Counted from the stretch's first letter, positions 1 to 10,030 are shown. The stretch: DNA of 64,000 bases from JAEULH01 sp963746275 (GCA_963746275.1 CAVVAX010000026.1:62001-126000), one strand, 5' to 3'. A program made the numbers and translations. Notes: generated from the sequence alone by a model not told the origin.

Positions 1-1277
1 CACCTTCATGTAGGGGACGAACCGGATCGGGTGGCCGGCCCGCTCGGCCAGCCCCGCAACCGTGAGGTTGGCCGAGGCGCCGATGAGCGTGCCATTGCCG
101 CCGAGACAGGCGCCCAGCGACAGCGCCCACCACAGCGGCAGCAGGCCTTCGGGGCCGCCAAACGTGGGCGCCATGTTCTGGATCAGCGGGATCATGGTGG
201 CGACGAAGGGGATGTTGTCGATGACCGCCGAGAGGATCGCCGAAGACCAGAGGATGGCGATCGCTGTCGTCGCCAAGTCGCCGCCGGTGAGCGCCACAAG
301 CTTCTCGGCGGCGAGCTTCAGCAAGCCCGTCTGCTCGACGCCGCCAACGACGATGAACAGGCCAATGAAGAAGAAGATCGTGATCCACTCGACCTCGTTG
401 AAGATCGTCTGCACCCGCTCGCTCTGCTCTTCCGCCGGGTGGCCGAAGCAGTAGAGCAGCATCAGGAGCGCCGCGCCGAACAGCGCGGTGGTTGCCGGCT
501 GGATGCCGAAGGGGTGAGCAAAGACGAAGCCGGCGATGACCAGCGCGATGACCACGAGCGACTGCACCAGCAGGCGGCGATCGGAGATGGCGCCGACGGC
601 ATCGAAGCGCATGATCCGGCCCGCGCCTCCGGTGTGGCCGTCAGCTTTCGGCCCCACAGCACGTGGAAAAGGGCGCAGGTGACGAGCAGCGCGACCGTCA
701 CGATCGGCGCCAGGTTGAACAGAAACTGGTTGAAGGTGAGCCCGACCAGCGAGCCGATGAGGATGTTCGGCGGGTCGCCGATGAGCGTCGCCGTGCCGCC
801 GATGTTGGAGGCGAAGATCTGCGAGACGAGGAACGGATACGGCGACACGCCGAGCTCCTCGGTGATGACCATTGTCACCGGCACGACCAGCAGCACCGTG
901 GTGACGTTGTCGAGGAAGGCCGAGACGACCGCGGTGATGATCTGCAACATGAACATGATGCCGGCCGGATGCGCCCTGGCCTTGCGCGCCGCCCAGATCG
1001 CCAGGAACTGAAACACGCCGCAACGCTTGGTGATGGCGACGATGATCATCATGCCGACAAGCAGGCCGATGGTGTTGAAGTCGACCCCGCGGACCGCTGC
1101 CTCCTGGGTCATGATGCCGAGCAGGATCAGGAGCGTCGCGCCGAGCAGGGCGATGATGGCGCGGTTGACCTTCTCGCTCATGATGACGGCATAGGTGGCG
1201 ACCAGGACCGCCGTGGCAGTCCACATCGGATTGAGGCCGAACAGCAGGTGAGCCGATACCGTGGCGTGCGGTTCCAT
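1..1277 (-). CDS. ArsB/NhaD-family ion transporter, C-terminal part off the window, one frameshift
   Basis: This is a polytopic inner-membrane permease of the ArsB/NhaD (SLC13-like) superfamily, which moves ions such as Na+/H+ or oxyanions. The chosen ATG starts MEPHATVSAHLL, followed by alternating hydrophobic helices. The family signature SNIGGTATLIGDPPNILIG lies near residue 165. The second half repeats the fold and carries a matching NGTLIGASANL motif near positions 60-95. The reading frame changes at about 610-630 (HVLWGRKLTATPEAR, then RIMRFDAVGAISDRR), one of many single-base shifts in this window and probably a sequencing error. The gene runs off the left edge at VPYMKV. It is divergent from dciA. 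The substrate cannot be read from the sequence. Confidence 0.8.
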
Positions 1278-1426
1278 GTCGTCTCCCGGGCTTGAGCCGG
1301 CGCCTCCGCGGCGCATCATCGATGCTCGACGGACCGCGTGGACGCATGGCGTCTCCTTTGTAAGCGTTGTCCCGCCGGCGCCCGGGATATACATCGGCCT
1401 TCATGCACGGCGCGAAGGAAAACGGG

Positions 1427-1919
1427 ATGAGCGGGCGCATGGCTGGGCCGCGAGCGCTGGGCGAGGCCGTCGCCGCGCTGACGCGTCCGATCGTCGGCAA
1501 GCGCGGTTTCGTTCGCGGCGGGCTCATCGCCGAGTGGGTGACGATCGTCGGCGAGCGCTTGGCGGCCAGCAGCCTGCCCGAGCGGGTGAGCTATCCCCCG
1601 AAGCAGAGCCGTGGCGGCACCCTGCACCTTCGCGTCGCCTCCGGGAGCCTGGCGATGGAGCTGCAGCACCTCGAGCCGGAGCTGATCGAACGGATCAACG
1701 GCTACTTCGGCTACGACGCGATCGGCCGGGTGCGGTTGATCCAGGGACCGCTGCCGCAGACGGCACCCGCTGCGACGCGGCCGCTCCCGCCACGGGCGCT
1801 TGACCGAAGCAGAGGAGGATGCGCTGGCCGACCGGCTTGCCGGCATCGGCGACGCCGAGCTGCGTGCGGCACTGGCTGCGCTCGGACGCGCCGTCCTGGC
1901 CCGCGGCTCGTCGTCGTGA
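1427..1919 (+). CDS. dciA: DUF721 / DciA-like protein, C-terminal frameshift
   Basis: This is a DUF721 (DciA-like) protein of about 163 residues. DciA proteins load or recruit the replicative helicase DnaB in bacteria that lack DnaC. The N-terminal core (GKRGFVRGGLIAEWVTIVG, then GGTLHLRVASGSLAMELQHL and ELIERINGYFGYDAIGRVRL) matches the family. The ATG at 1427 is preferred because AAGGAA lies about nine bases upstream. The frame changes near 1797: after PLPPRAL the downstream frame reads TEAEEDALADRLAGIGDAEL and stops at 1917-1919. The order dciA, dsbA-like, smc is a common alphaproteobacterial neighbourhood and supports the call. A helicase-loading role is inferred from the family only. Confidence 0.8.
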
Positions 1920-2026
1920 CCCCTGTCCCCGCCGGGGGTTGCCGGCAGGGCCGCCGGGCCGGCAGCTTGTGCGGCTCCGCCGCCGGCGCTATAGTGGATC
2001 AACATCTAGTGGTGAAGGGGGCGATC

Positions 2027-2639
2027 TTGCGCCAGGTTGCACAAGGCGTTGCGATTCTTGTCCTGATCCTGGTGGCGCTCGCACCGGCGCCACGTTCGGC
2101 TGCGGCCGCGGAGGTGCTCGCCGAGACGGCGCTGGGAAATCCGAACGCGCCCGGTTACGATCCTCGAGTACTCGTCGCTGACCTGCCCCCATTGCGCCGC
2201 CTTCCACCGCGACACCCTGCCCAAGGTCAAGGAGAGCTACATCGACACCGGCAAGGTTCGATTCGTCTACCGCGACTTCCCTCTGGGCCGGCTGGCGCTG
2301 GCGGCGGCGGTGGTCGGCCGCTGCGTCGACACGAGCCGCCACTTCGCCTTCATTGACATGCTCTACCGCGACCAGGACGCCTGGAGCCAGAGCCGCGACC
2401 CGCTGGCCGAGCTGAAGGTTCGCGCCCAGCTCGCCGGCCTCTCCGACAGCCAGTTCGAGGCCTGTCTCGACAACAAGCCGTTGATCCAGGCGGTCCAGCA
2501 GCGGGCACAGGAGGGGCAGCAGCAGTACGGCATCAATTCGACCCCCTCCTTCATCATCAACGGCAAGAAGATCTCCGGCGAGCAGAGCTTTGAGGCCTTC
2601 AGCAAGGCCATCGACGCGGCCATGGCCGAGGCCGGCTGA
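2027..2639 (+). CDS. DsbA-like thioredoxin-fold protein, exported, one frameshift
   Basis: This is a periplasmic thiol-disulfide protein of the DsbA family, about 203 residues. The N-terminus is a signal peptide (basic start, LILVALAPAP core, small residues SAAAAE at the cleavage site). The redox motif is TCPHCAAF, and the cis-Pro loop is STPSFIINGKKISG. The frame shifts at about 2152-2158 in a CGCCCGG stretch, just before TILEYSSLTCPHC. The start is unclear: a TTG at 2027 has AAGGGGG at the right distance, while GTG codons at 2009 and 2012 are also in frame. DsbA-like proteins introduce or isomerise disulfides in secreted proteins. The gene lies between dciA and smc. Its specific partner is not visible. 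Confidence 0.85.
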
Positions 2640-2661
2640 GCGACAACGCGGCGCCTTCATC

Positions 2662-5600
2662 GTGCTGTATTTCACCAAGCTGCGTCTCAGCGGCTTCAAG
2701 TCCTTCGTCGAGCCGGCGGACCTGGAGATCACGCCGGGGCTGACGGGGATCGTCGGCCCCAACGGCTGTGGCAAGTCGAACCTGGTCGAGGCGCTGCGCT
2801 GGGTGATGGGCGAAAGCTCGGCGCGGCAGATGCGCGCCGGCGAGATGGAGGACGTCATCTTCGGCGGCAGCGGCGGTCGCCCGGCGCGGGCGCTCGCCGA
2901 GGTCGCCGTTTCGATGCGCGGGCCTCCGGCCTCGGTGCCGGCGGTGCTCATCGGCAGGCGCGATCCGAGCGCGGAAGCCGGCGACGTCGAGGTCGAGATT
3001 CGCCGGCGGATCGAGCGGGGGAAGGGGTCGAGCTATCGCGTCAATGGCCGCGAGGCGCGGGCCCGAGACGTGCAACTGCTTTTCGCCGACGCTGCCTCGG
3101 GTGCGCGCTCAGCGGCGATGGTGACGCAAGGGCAGGTGGGCGAACTGATCCTGGCCCGGCCCTCGGACCGGCGGTTGCTGCTCGACGAGGCGGCGGGGAT
3201 CAGCGGCCTGCACCCGCGCCGCCATGAGGCCGAACTGCGGCTGCGGGCCGCCGAGGTCAACCTGGCCCGGCTCGACGACGTGCTGGCAACGCTGGCGGCG
3301 CAGCTCGACAACCTCCGCAAGCACGCCCGCCAGGCCGCCCGCTACCGCACCGTCTGCGAGCAGATCCGCAAGACCGAGGCCGGCATCCTCCGGGCCCGCT
3401 GGTCCGCGGCCGAGGCCGAGCTGGAGGCGGCGCGCCGGCGACTTGCGGTGGCCGACGGACGAGTGGCGGACGCGACGGCGTCTGCGGCGGCCTGCTCCAC
3501 GGGCCAAGCCGAAGCGGCGGCGGTGCTTCCCGGCCTGCGGAACGCTGCGGTGGAGGCCATGGCGGCGCTGCAGGCGCTCGAGCTGAGCCGCGAGCGTCTG
3601 GAGGATGAGGCACGGCGGGTCGAGGCCGAGCGAGACGCCTGTCGCCGGCGGCTAGAACAGGCGGGCAAGGACCTCGCCCGGGCCTCGGCGCTGGGCGATG
3701 ACGCCGCCGCGACGATCCAGCGGCTGACGGGCGAGCGCCAGCGCCTGCTTGCCGCGGCCGAGGGCGAGGATGCGGCGCAGGGCCGGCTGGATGCCGCGGC
3801 CGCGGCGGCCACCGCCGCGGTAGCCGGCCTGGATGGCCGGCTGATGGAGCTGGGCGAGCGGGTTGCGGCGATGGAGGCGAGCCGGGCGGGGTCGGCGCGC
3901 AGCCTGGCCGAGCTTGACGGCTCCCTGCGCCGGCTGGACGGCCGCGCCGGCGAGGCCGAACGCCAGCGCGCCGCGCTTGACGCCGAGGCGCGGTCTCTGC
4001 CCGACGCCGAGGCCGCCGATGGCGCGGCGGAAAAGGCGGAAGCGGCGCTCGCCGAGGCGCGCGCCGATGCCGATGCCGCCGCGGAAGGTGCCGCGAAGCT
4101 CGCCGCTGCCGCCGCGTCCGCCCGCGAGGAGCTGCACCGGGCGGAGACGGAGCTGCGCGCGCTCGCGGGCGAGATCGGCGCGCTGGAGAAGATCCTGCGG
4201 GCGACCACCGGGAGCGGCGCCGGCGGCCGGCTGATCGATGCACTGCAGGCCGAGCCGGGTTTCGAGGCGGCGCTGGCGGCGGCCTTCGGTGACGAGCTGC
4301 TGGCGTCGGTCGATCCGGCTGAGCCGGCGCATTGGCGCGAGTTGCCTCCGAGCGAGGAGGGATCGGCGCTGCCCGGGAAGATCGAATGCCTAGCCAGCCA
4401 CGTTCTGGGCCCGGCGGCCGCCGACCGCCGGCTGAGCCGGACCGGCATCGTCGCCGATCCAGCCGAGGGCGAGGAGCTGCAGCCGATGCTGCGTCCGGGC
4501 CAGTGCCTGGTCGGCCGCGACGGCGGGCTGTGGCGGTGGGACGGCTTCACCCTCCTCCCCCAGGCGCCGAGCAAGGCGGCCATCCTGCTGGAGCAGCGCA
4601 ACCGCCTCGCTGTCCTGCGCAAGGACCACGTTCGCCGCGAGACCGAGCGTGCCGCCGCCTCCACCAAGGCCGGCGAGATCGTGGCCGCCGCCACGTCCGC
4701 CAGGGACGCGGAGAAGGCGGCGCGCGAGGCCCGCGTGCCGCCGAGGCAGCGGCGCAGCGCGCCCGCAACGCAAGCGCCGAGGCGCGGCAGGCGGCCTCGC
4801 GGATCGCGGCGAGGCTCGCCGCCCTCGACGAGGCGGCGCAGCCGTTGCTGCCGAGCGTGGCGATGTCGCCCGCCGCCGCGATGAGGTGGCCGCGGCGCTG
4901 TCCGAGGCGCCGGATCCGGCGGCCGAGCGGGAGACGCGAGAGCGACTGCGTCAGGAACTCGGCCACGCCCGCGAGCGCGAGCGTGAGGCCCGCGCCGCGC
5001 TTGATGCCCATGCCCGGGAGGTGCAGGGCCGCCGCCGCCGGATCGACGCGATCGGCCGCGACCTCGCCGGCTGGAGCGGCCGTCGCGATGAAGCCTCGGC
5101 CCAGATCGACGAGCTCGCCCGGCGCGAGGCGGCGGAGCGGGCGACGCTCGCCGAACTCGAGGCGCAGCCCGCGGCGATCGCCGCAGCAAAGGCAAACCCA
5201 GCTCGATGCGCTGGAGGCGGCGGCGGCGAAGCGCCGGCGGGCGGGCGATGCGGCGGCGATGGCGGAGACGGCGCTTGCCGAGGCCGACAGAGCGCTGCGT
5301 GCCGCCGATAAGGCTCTGGCCGAGGCGCGGGAGGAGCGGGTGCGCGCCGAGGCGGCCTTTGGCGAGGCCGAGCGAGCCAAGCGCGAGACGGCCCTGCTGA
5401 TCGGCGAGCGGCTGGGCGTCGAGCCCACCGCCCTGGCGGAGGTTGGCTTGGGGGATGTCCGGAGCCTGCCAGGAAGCGGCGATCTCGATGCAGCCGAGCG
5501 GCGGCTGGAGCGGTTGAAGCGCGAGCGCGAGACCATGGGCCCGGTCAACCTCCGCGCCGACGAGGAGGCGGCGGAGGTCACCGCCCGGATCGACGACCTG

Positions 5601-6159
5601 AACGCGCAGCGCCACGACCTGACGCTGGCCATCGCCAAGCTTCGCCGCGGCATTGCCGATCTCGACCGCGAGGGCCGGGAGCGGCTGGCGGCCTCGTTCG
5701 CCGCAGTGGACGAGCACTTCCGCGAGCTGTTCATTCGGCTGTTCGGCGGCGGCCGGGCGCATCTGACCCTGACCGACGCCGACGATCCCGCTGGAGGCGG
5801 GCCTCGAGATCATGGCCTGCCCGCCGGGCAAGAAGCTACAGGTCCTCTCGCTGCTCTCCGGCGGCGAGCAGGTGCTGACGGCGCTGGCGCTGCGCTTCGC
5901 CGTGTTCCTCACCAACCCGGCGCCGATCTGCGTGCTCGACGAGGTCGATGCGCCGCTGGACGATGCGAATGTCGACCGATTCTGCCAGCTGCTGGCCGAG
6001 ATGGCGGAGGGTGGCACCCGGTTCCTGGTCATCACCCACCACCGGATGACGATGGCGCGGATGGACCGGCTGTTCGGCGTGACCATGGCCGAGCGGGGCG
6101 TCTCCCAGCTCGTCTCCGTCGACCTGCGCCGCGCCGAGGAGCTGCGCGAGACGGCCTGA
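2662..6159 (+). CDS. smc: Chromosome segregation SMC ATPase, four frameshifts
   Basis: SMC is the ATPase of the condensin-like complex with ScpA/ScpB that organises and segregates the chromosome. The GTG start gives VLYFTKLRLSGFKSF, and the Walker A motif is GPNGCGKSN near residue 35. Long Ala/Arg/Glu-rich coiled coils flank a hinge around RLIDALQAEPGFEAALAAAF. The C-terminal head has the signature LLSGGEQ and Walker B ICVLDEVDAPLD. The total of about 1165 residues is normal for the family. The frame changes near 4730, 4860, 5205 and 5790, yet protein sequence is continuous across each break. As smc is normally single-copy and important, these look like base-calling errors. The gene is 22 bases downstream of the dsbA-like gene and is probably co-transcribed. 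Confidence 0.95.
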
Positions 6160-6233
6160 GGGCCGCGCGCAACCGGCGAACAATTCCAGGGGCTTAGCGC
6201 CGCAAAGGGCGCACCGGCCGTAGGGCTTTGCCC

Positions 6234-6263
6234 TTGACAGCCGCGAGAAGCGGCTTCTATGGT
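6234..6263 (+). promoter_or_regulatory. Putative sigma-70 promoter of the atp F0 operon
   Basis: A perfect TTGACA box at 6234-6239 is followed after 18 bases by TATGGT at 6258-6263, about 50 bases before the atpI start. It lies in the 154-base gap after smc, where an operon promoter is expected. The ompW-type gene at the right edge has a similar pair (TTGACC and TATGGT). The assignment is by consensus match only. Confidence 0.6.
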
Positions 6264-6313
6264 GCCGCTCGCCCGTGGCTCGGTTGCGGCCGTGGGCATC
6301 GAGCAAACGGTTG

Positions 6314-6703
6314 ATGAGCGATGATCCGCCGCCCTCGCCTCTGAGGGATCTCGACGAGCGGCTGAGGCAGCTTCGGAACCAGGTCGAACCCGTGGTGACG
6401 AAGACGGCTGCCGGCGAGCCGACGACCGGCCTCGGCGTCGCCTTCACGGCGACGACCTACCTGGTCACGGGGATCGCGGTCGGAGCGGGGCTTGGCTGGA
6501 TGCTCGATGCCTGGCTGGGGACGAGCCCGGGGCTGTTCGTCGTGTTCTTCTTCCTCGGCGCGGCGTCCGGGATCCTCAACGTCTACCGGATGACCAAGGG
6601 AATGGGCATGGCGCTGGGCTACCAGCCCGCGGACGGCGATGCCGCGGCGGCGCCGGGCAAGAACCAAGAGCCGACCACCGGGCGGCGGGAAGAGGGGCGA
6701 TAG
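6314..6703 (+). CDS. atpI: ATP synthase protein I
   Basis: AtpI is a small accessory membrane protein that helps assemble the c-ring or supplies Mg2+ to the F1F0 ATP synthase. This 129-residue protein starts at MSDDPPPSPLRDLDERL, then has two hydrophobic helices (YLVTGIAVGAGLGWMLD and LFVVFFFLGAASGILNVYR) separated by a short loop, which is the AtpI/DUF AtpZ-like layout. The hydrophilic tail is rich in Ala, Gly and Pro. The gene stops six bases before atpB, so it is the first gene of the F0 operon. Confidence 0.88.
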   Translation: MSDDPPPSPLRDLDERLRQLRNQVEPVVTKTAAGEPTTGLGVAFTATTYLVTGIAVGAGLGWMLDAWLGTSPGLFVVFFFLGAASGILNVYRMTKGMGMALGYQPADGDAAAAPGKNQEPTTGRREEGR

Positions 6704-6708
6704 CGGTC

Positions 6709-7431
6709 GTGGCCAGTCCGATCGAGCAGTTCAAGATCGAGAAGTTCGTTGACGTCGATCTCGGCGCCGTCGACGCCTCCTTCACCAATTCCAGCCTGTT
6801 CATGGTGTTGGCGGTCGGCCTGATCGCGGCGTTCTTAATCGGCGCGACCCGACAGAAGCAGGTCATCCCCGGCCGATGGCAGTCGATGGCTGAGATCGCC
6901 TACGAGTTCGTCGCCAACACCGTCAGAACGAATGTCGGCAGCGAGGGGCGGAAGTACTTCCCGTTCATCTTCTCGCTGTTCATGTTCATCCTCTTCGGCA
7001 ACATGCTCGGCATCATCCCCTACAGCTTCACCTTTACCAGCCACCTGGCGGTGACGCTGGGGATGGCGGTCGTCGTCTTCGTCGGCACGACCATCATCGG
7101 CTTCGCCAAGCACGGCCTGCACTTCTTCAGCTTCTTCCTTCCCCACGGCACACCGTGGTTCATCGCGCCGATTCTGGTCCCGATCGAGGTGCTGTCCTAC
7201 TTCACCCGGCCGATCAGCCTGTCGCTGCGTCTGTTCGCCAACATGACCGCCGGGCACACCCTGCTGAAGGTGTTCGCCGGCTTCGTCGCCGCCATGGGCC
7301 TCGCCGGGATTGTGCCGCTGCTGGCGGTCGTCGGCCTGACTGGCCTGGAGATGCTCGTCGCCTTCTTGCAGGCCTATGTTTTTGCTGTCTTGTCGTGTAT
7401 CTACCTGAATGACGCCCTGCACATGCACTAG
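6709..7431 (+). CDS. atpB: F0 ATP synthase subunit a
   Basis: Subunit a forms the proton half-channels of the F0 motor. The 240-residue protein has the expected set of membrane helices. The functional core is PISLSLRLFANMTAGH, which contains the essential Arg facing the c-ring, followed by the C-terminal helix LEMLVAFLQAYVFAVLSCIYL. The start is GTG, preceded by the purine-rich GGGAAGAGGGGCGA. It lies directly after atpI and 82 bases before atpE. The F1 genes (atpHAGDC) are not in the window, which matches the split arrangement usual in Rhodospirillales. Confidence 0.97.
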   Translation: MASPIEQFKIEKFVDVDLGAVDASFTNSSLFMVLAVGLIAAFLIGATRQKQVIPGRWQSMAEIAYEFVANTVRTNVGSEGRKYFPFIFSLFMFILFGNMLGIIPYSFTFTSHLAVTLGMAVVVFVGTTIIGFAKHGLHFFSFFLPHGTPWFIAPILVPIEVLSYFTRPISLSLRLFANMTAGHTLLKVFAGFVAAMGLAGIVPLLAVVGLTGLEMLVAFLQAYVFAVLSCIYLNDALHMH

Positions 7432-7513
7432 ACGTTGCCGGGCACAACCGGGGATCGGCGAGGGCCGGCCTTGATAATGAAGATGTCGCAACCCTTGGAT
7501 GGGGAATGAAACC

Positions 7514-7741
7514 ATGGAAGTTGATGCAGCGAAGATGATCGGTGCCGGCATTGCTGTCGTCGGTCTCGGCGGTGTGGGCGCGGGTATTGGTAATATTTTT
7601 GCCACCACGATCGCCTCGCTGGCGCGCAACCCGGCGGCGCAGCCGGTGGTGCAGCTGCCGATGTGGGTGGGCTTCGCCCTCGTCGAGGCGGTGGCGCTCT
7701 ATGCGCTGGTCGTTGCGCTGATGCTCATGTTCGTCACCTGA
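7514..7741 (+). CDS. atpE: F0 ATP synthase subunit c
   Basis: Subunit c is the proteolipid that forms the rotor ring of F0. The 75-residue protein is a two-helix hairpin. Helix 1 carries the glycine-rich packing motif (GAGIAVVGLGGVGAGIG), the polar loop is SLARNPAAQP, and helix 2 (FALVEAVALYALVVALMLMF) holds the proton-carrying Glu. The ATG at 7514 is preferred over an in-frame ATG at 7499 because GGGGAA sits at the proper distance and the length fits the family. The Glu-centred site looks like a normal proton type. Confidence 0.96.
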   Translation: MEVDAAKMIGAGIAVVGLGGVGAGIGNIFATTIASLARNPAAQPVVQLPMWVGFALVEAVALYALVVALMLMFVT

Positions 7742-7806
7742 GCCTCGCCCGAGCCTTCACCGCCGCCATTCTCCAGGTCCTGTCGCCGTCTCCGCCGGAG
7801 GGGTAA

Positions 7807-8298
7807 ATGCCCCAGTTCGACCCTTCTGTCTGGCCGACCCAGCTCTTCTGGCTGACGGTCAGCTTCGTCGTCCTTTATCTGCTCATGGCGCGGGTCGCGC
7901 TGCCGCGCATTTCAAGCATCCTCGAGGAGCGGGACTTCCGCATTGGCGACAGCCTGCGCCGGGCGGAGAGCCTGAAGCAGGATGCGGAGGCGGCGGTCGC
8001 CGCCTACGAGAAGCTGATGGCGGATGCCCGGGCGAAGGCGCAAGAGCAGGTGCACAGCGTTCGTGAGCGTGCCGCCCGGGATGCGGCCGAGCGGCACGCC
8101 GAACTGAACGACCGGCTGAGCGCGGAGGTGGGAGCGGCGGAAACGCGGATTGCCGCCGCCCGCGACCAGGCCATCGGTGAGCTGCGTGGGCTCGCCGTCG
8201 ATGTCTCGGGGGCGGCGGTGGAACGGCTGGTGGGCGAGACGCTCGATCCGGCGACCGTCGGCCGGGCCGTCGACCGCACGATGCGGGAGGTGGCGTGA
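7807..8298 (+). CDS. atpF': F0 ATP synthase subunit b' (second b-type stator)
   Basis: The b' subunit forms the peripheral stalk with subunit b in photosynthetic and other alphaproteobacteria. The 163-residue protein starts MPQFDPSVWPTQLFWL, has one N-terminal membrane helix (VSFVVLYLLMARVALP), and then a long Ala/Glu/Arg-rich coiled coil running to the end. The first gene after atpE is normally b', and the FDPSVWPTQLFWL start is typical of b'. It overlaps atpF by one base (TGATG), which suggests translational coupling and 1:1 synthesis. Confidence 0.92.
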   Translation: MPQFDPSVWPTQLFWLTVSFVVLYLLMARVALPRISSILEERDFRIGDSLRRAESLKQDAEAAVAAYEKLMADARAKAQEQVHSVRERAARDAAERHAELNDRLSAEVGAAETRIAAARDQAIGELRGLAVDVSGAAVERLVGETLDPATVGRAVDRTMREVA

Positions 8299-8837
8299 TG
8301 GCTGCCTGGGCGGCGACGGATGCCGCGGCGGCGGCCGAGCACGCACACGAGCCGTTCTATCTCACCGGCGAGTTCTGGGTCGCGATCGGCTTCCTGCTGT
8401 TCGTCTTCCTGGTCGGGCGCACGGCCTATCGGGTGGTCATCGCTGCCCTCGACGACCGGGCGCAGCGGATCAAGGACCAGGTCGAGGAGGCGACGCGGCT
8501 TGCCGAGGAGGCGCAGCAGCTGCTTGCGACCTACGAGCGCAAGCAGCGCGACGCCGCCGCGGAGGCCGAAACGGTGGTCGAGATGGCGCGGCGCGAGGCC
8601 GACCGGCTTTCGGACCAGGCGGCTAAGGACCTGGAACGGTCGCTGAAGCGGCGCGAGGCGCTGGCCTTCGAGCGTATCGCCCAGGCGGAAGCCGGGGCGA
8701 TTGCCGAGGTGCGAGCCAAGGCCACCGAGATTGCGCTGGAGGCGACGCGCCGGCTGCTGGTCGAGCGCATGAGCGGCGATCGTGCCGGCGCCCTGATCGA
8801 CGAGGCGATCAAGGAGTTGCCCAAGCGCCTGAACTAG
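8298..8837 (+). CDS. atpF: F0 ATP synthase subunit b
   Basis: Subunit b is the other half of the stator stalk linking F0 to F1. The protein has about 179 residues. After a short N-terminus it has one membrane helix (FWVAIGFLLFVFLVGRTAYR) and a long charged coiled coil. The C-terminus (EAIKELPKRLN) is usual for binding subunit delta. The ATG at 8298 overlaps the atpF' stop, and GGGAGGTGG lies just upstream. It is the last gene of the block and is followed by a strong hairpin. Confidence 0.94.
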   Translation: MAAWAATDAAAAAEHAHEPFYLTGEFWVAIGFLLFVFLVGRTAYRVVIAALDDRAQRIKDQVEEATRLAEEAQQLLATYERKQRDAAAEAETVVEMARREADRLSDQAAKDLERSLKRREALAFERIAQAEAGAIAEVRAKATEIALEATRRLLVERMSGDRAGALIDEAIKELPKRLN

Positions 8838-8840
8838 CGC

Positions 8841-8877
8841 CGCTTTCGGTGCCGCGCTGCGTGCGCCGCCGAAAGCG
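8841..8877 (+). terminator. Hairpin after the atp operon
   Basis: CGCTTTCGG at 8841-8849 pairs perfectly with CCGAAAGCG at 8869-8877 across a 19-base GC-rich loop, starting three bases after the atpF stop. There is no T-tract, so it may be an RNA-stabilising hairpin and not an intrinsic terminator. Confidence 0.45.
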
Positions 8878-8970
8878 TGGATGGCCGTGACAAGCACGGC
8901 CATGACGGCATAGCGATGCGGTGCATCTAGACGTCCCGTCATCGCCGCACGTGTTGCGGGCATCCACGAC
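8876..8970. repeat. Dispersed palindromic intergenic repeat, degenerate copy
   Basis: Two dyads lie side by side. A GTGGATGGCCGTG...CACGGCCATGAC dyad at about 8876-8906 resembles a stretch near 29089-29120. CCGTCATCGCCGCACGTGTTGCGGGCATCCACG at 8937-8969 is a diverged version of the first hairpin of the two-hairpin repeat found near 13.2 and 42.5 kb. No gene is visible between atpF and the small ORF at 9082. Confidence 0.55.
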
Positions 8971-9081
8971 GATCCGGCACCACGCCATCCTGCCGGCCTG
9001 TCCATGCCACTCTGCAAACGGCCTTGACCCTTCGCTTCGCCACGCGCAGGCTGCGTCCACATTGTTAGGGGGAAGCCTGCG

Positions 9082-9282
9082 ATGAGCGGTTGGGGCTGCC
9101 CGCACGAGGTGCGCGGCCAATGTCAGCGGGTGCCGGGCCGCGCCTGCGATCCGGGGATGAAGGGTTGCATCCTCTTCGGCCGCTTCACCTTCTCGACCGA
9201 GGCCAAGAACCGGCCGCCAAGACAGGCGCGTCGCCCCACAGACGTGCCCGGGAAGCAGCCGCCCACGGGTGAGAAGCCGTGA
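9082..9282 (+). CDS. Small Cys-rich conserved hypothetical protein
   Basis: This 66-residue protein starts MSGWGCPHEVRGQCQRVPG and continues RACDPGMKGCILFGRFTF, with cysteines at residues 6, 14, 21 and 29, then a basic, polar, probably disordered tail. The cysteine spacing could bind a metal, but no known motif is matched with certainty. I recall similar short WGCPHE...CDPGMKGC proteins in related bacteria, which is memory and not a search. GGGGGAAG about eight bases before the ATG supports translation. The gene lies 25 bases before queC in the same direction, so they may share an mRNA. Confidence 0.65.
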   Translation: MSGWGCPHEVRGQCQRVPGRACDPGMKGCILFGRFTFSTEAKNRPPRQARRPTDVPGKQPPTGEKP

Positions 9283-9307
9283 TCCTCCGGGCGCCGCCAC
9301 CGGGACG

Positions 9308-10030
9308 ATGAGCCGGGACGCACCTGCGGGCGACGGCGCCGCCGTTGTGCTCTTCTCCGGCGGGCAGGACTCAACGACCTGCCTCGCCTGGGCGCTGGAG
9401 CGCTTCCAGCGCGTCGAGACCGTCGCCTTCGACTATCGCCAGCGCCACGGCATCGAGCTCGAGTGCCGCAAGACCGTGCTGGCGGAGTTCCGCCACCGGT
9501 TCCCGAACTGGACGCCGCGGCTCGGCGAGCACCACCTCGTCGACCTCGCCGTGCTGGCCGAGATCAGCGAGACGGCGCTGACCGGGGATGGCGAGATCCG
9601 GCTGGGGAAGAAGGGCCTGCCCAACACCTTCGTGCCCGGCCGCAACATCCTCTTCCTCACCATGGCCGCCGCCGTCGGCTACCGCCGCGGCGTCCGTCAT
9701 CTCGTGACCGGCGTCTGCGAGACCGACTACTCCGGCTACCCCGACTGCCGCGACGACACCATCAAGGCGACCCAGCTCGCGCTCAACCTCGGCATGGACG
9801 CCCGCTTCGTCATCCACACGCCGCTGATGTGGCTGGACAAGGCGGCGACCTGGCGGCTCGCCGAGAGCCTCGGCGGGGTGGCGCTGATCGAGATCATCCG
9901 CGAGCACACCCACACCTGCTACCTCGGCGAACGCAGCCTGCGCCACGACTGGGGCTATGGCTGCGGCACCTGCCCCGCCTGCAAGCTGCGGGCGGATGGG
10001 TACGAGGGGTACAGAGGCGAAACAAACTGA
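9308..10030 (+). CDS. queC: 7-cyano-7-deazaguanine synthase QueC
   Basis: QueC converts 7-carboxy-7-deazaguanine with ammonia and ATP to preQ0, the precursor of queuosine in tRNA. The 240-residue protein has the PP-loop ATP motif VLFSGGQDSTTCLAWAL near residues 14-30. The middle motifs are KKGLPNTFVPGRNILFLT and GVCETDYSGYPDCR. The C-terminal zinc site has four cysteines in the pattern C-x(n)-C-x2-C-x2-C (GYGCGTCPACKLRADGY). The length is normal for the family. The start MSRDAPAG is taken because the fold begins soon after. No queD or queE is adjacent. Confidence 0.96.
   Translation: MSRDAPAGDGAAVVLFSGGQDSTTCLAWALERFQRVETVAFDYRQRHGIELECRKTVLAEFRHRFPNWTPRLGEHHLVDLAVLAEISETALTGDGEIRLGKKGLPNTFVPGRNILFLTMAAAVGYRRGVRHLVTGVCETDYSGYPDCRDDTIKATQLALNLGMDARFVIHTPLMWLDKAATWRLAESLGGVALIEIIREHTHTCYLGERSLRHDWGYGCGTCPACKLRADGYEGYRGETN

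Noticed and set aside
3342..6299. Open frame of 985 codons antisense to smc
   Set aside because: High GC leaves long open frames opposite coding DNA. The protein is Arg/Pro/Ser-rich low-complexity sequence, while the plus strand encodes clear SMC motifs.
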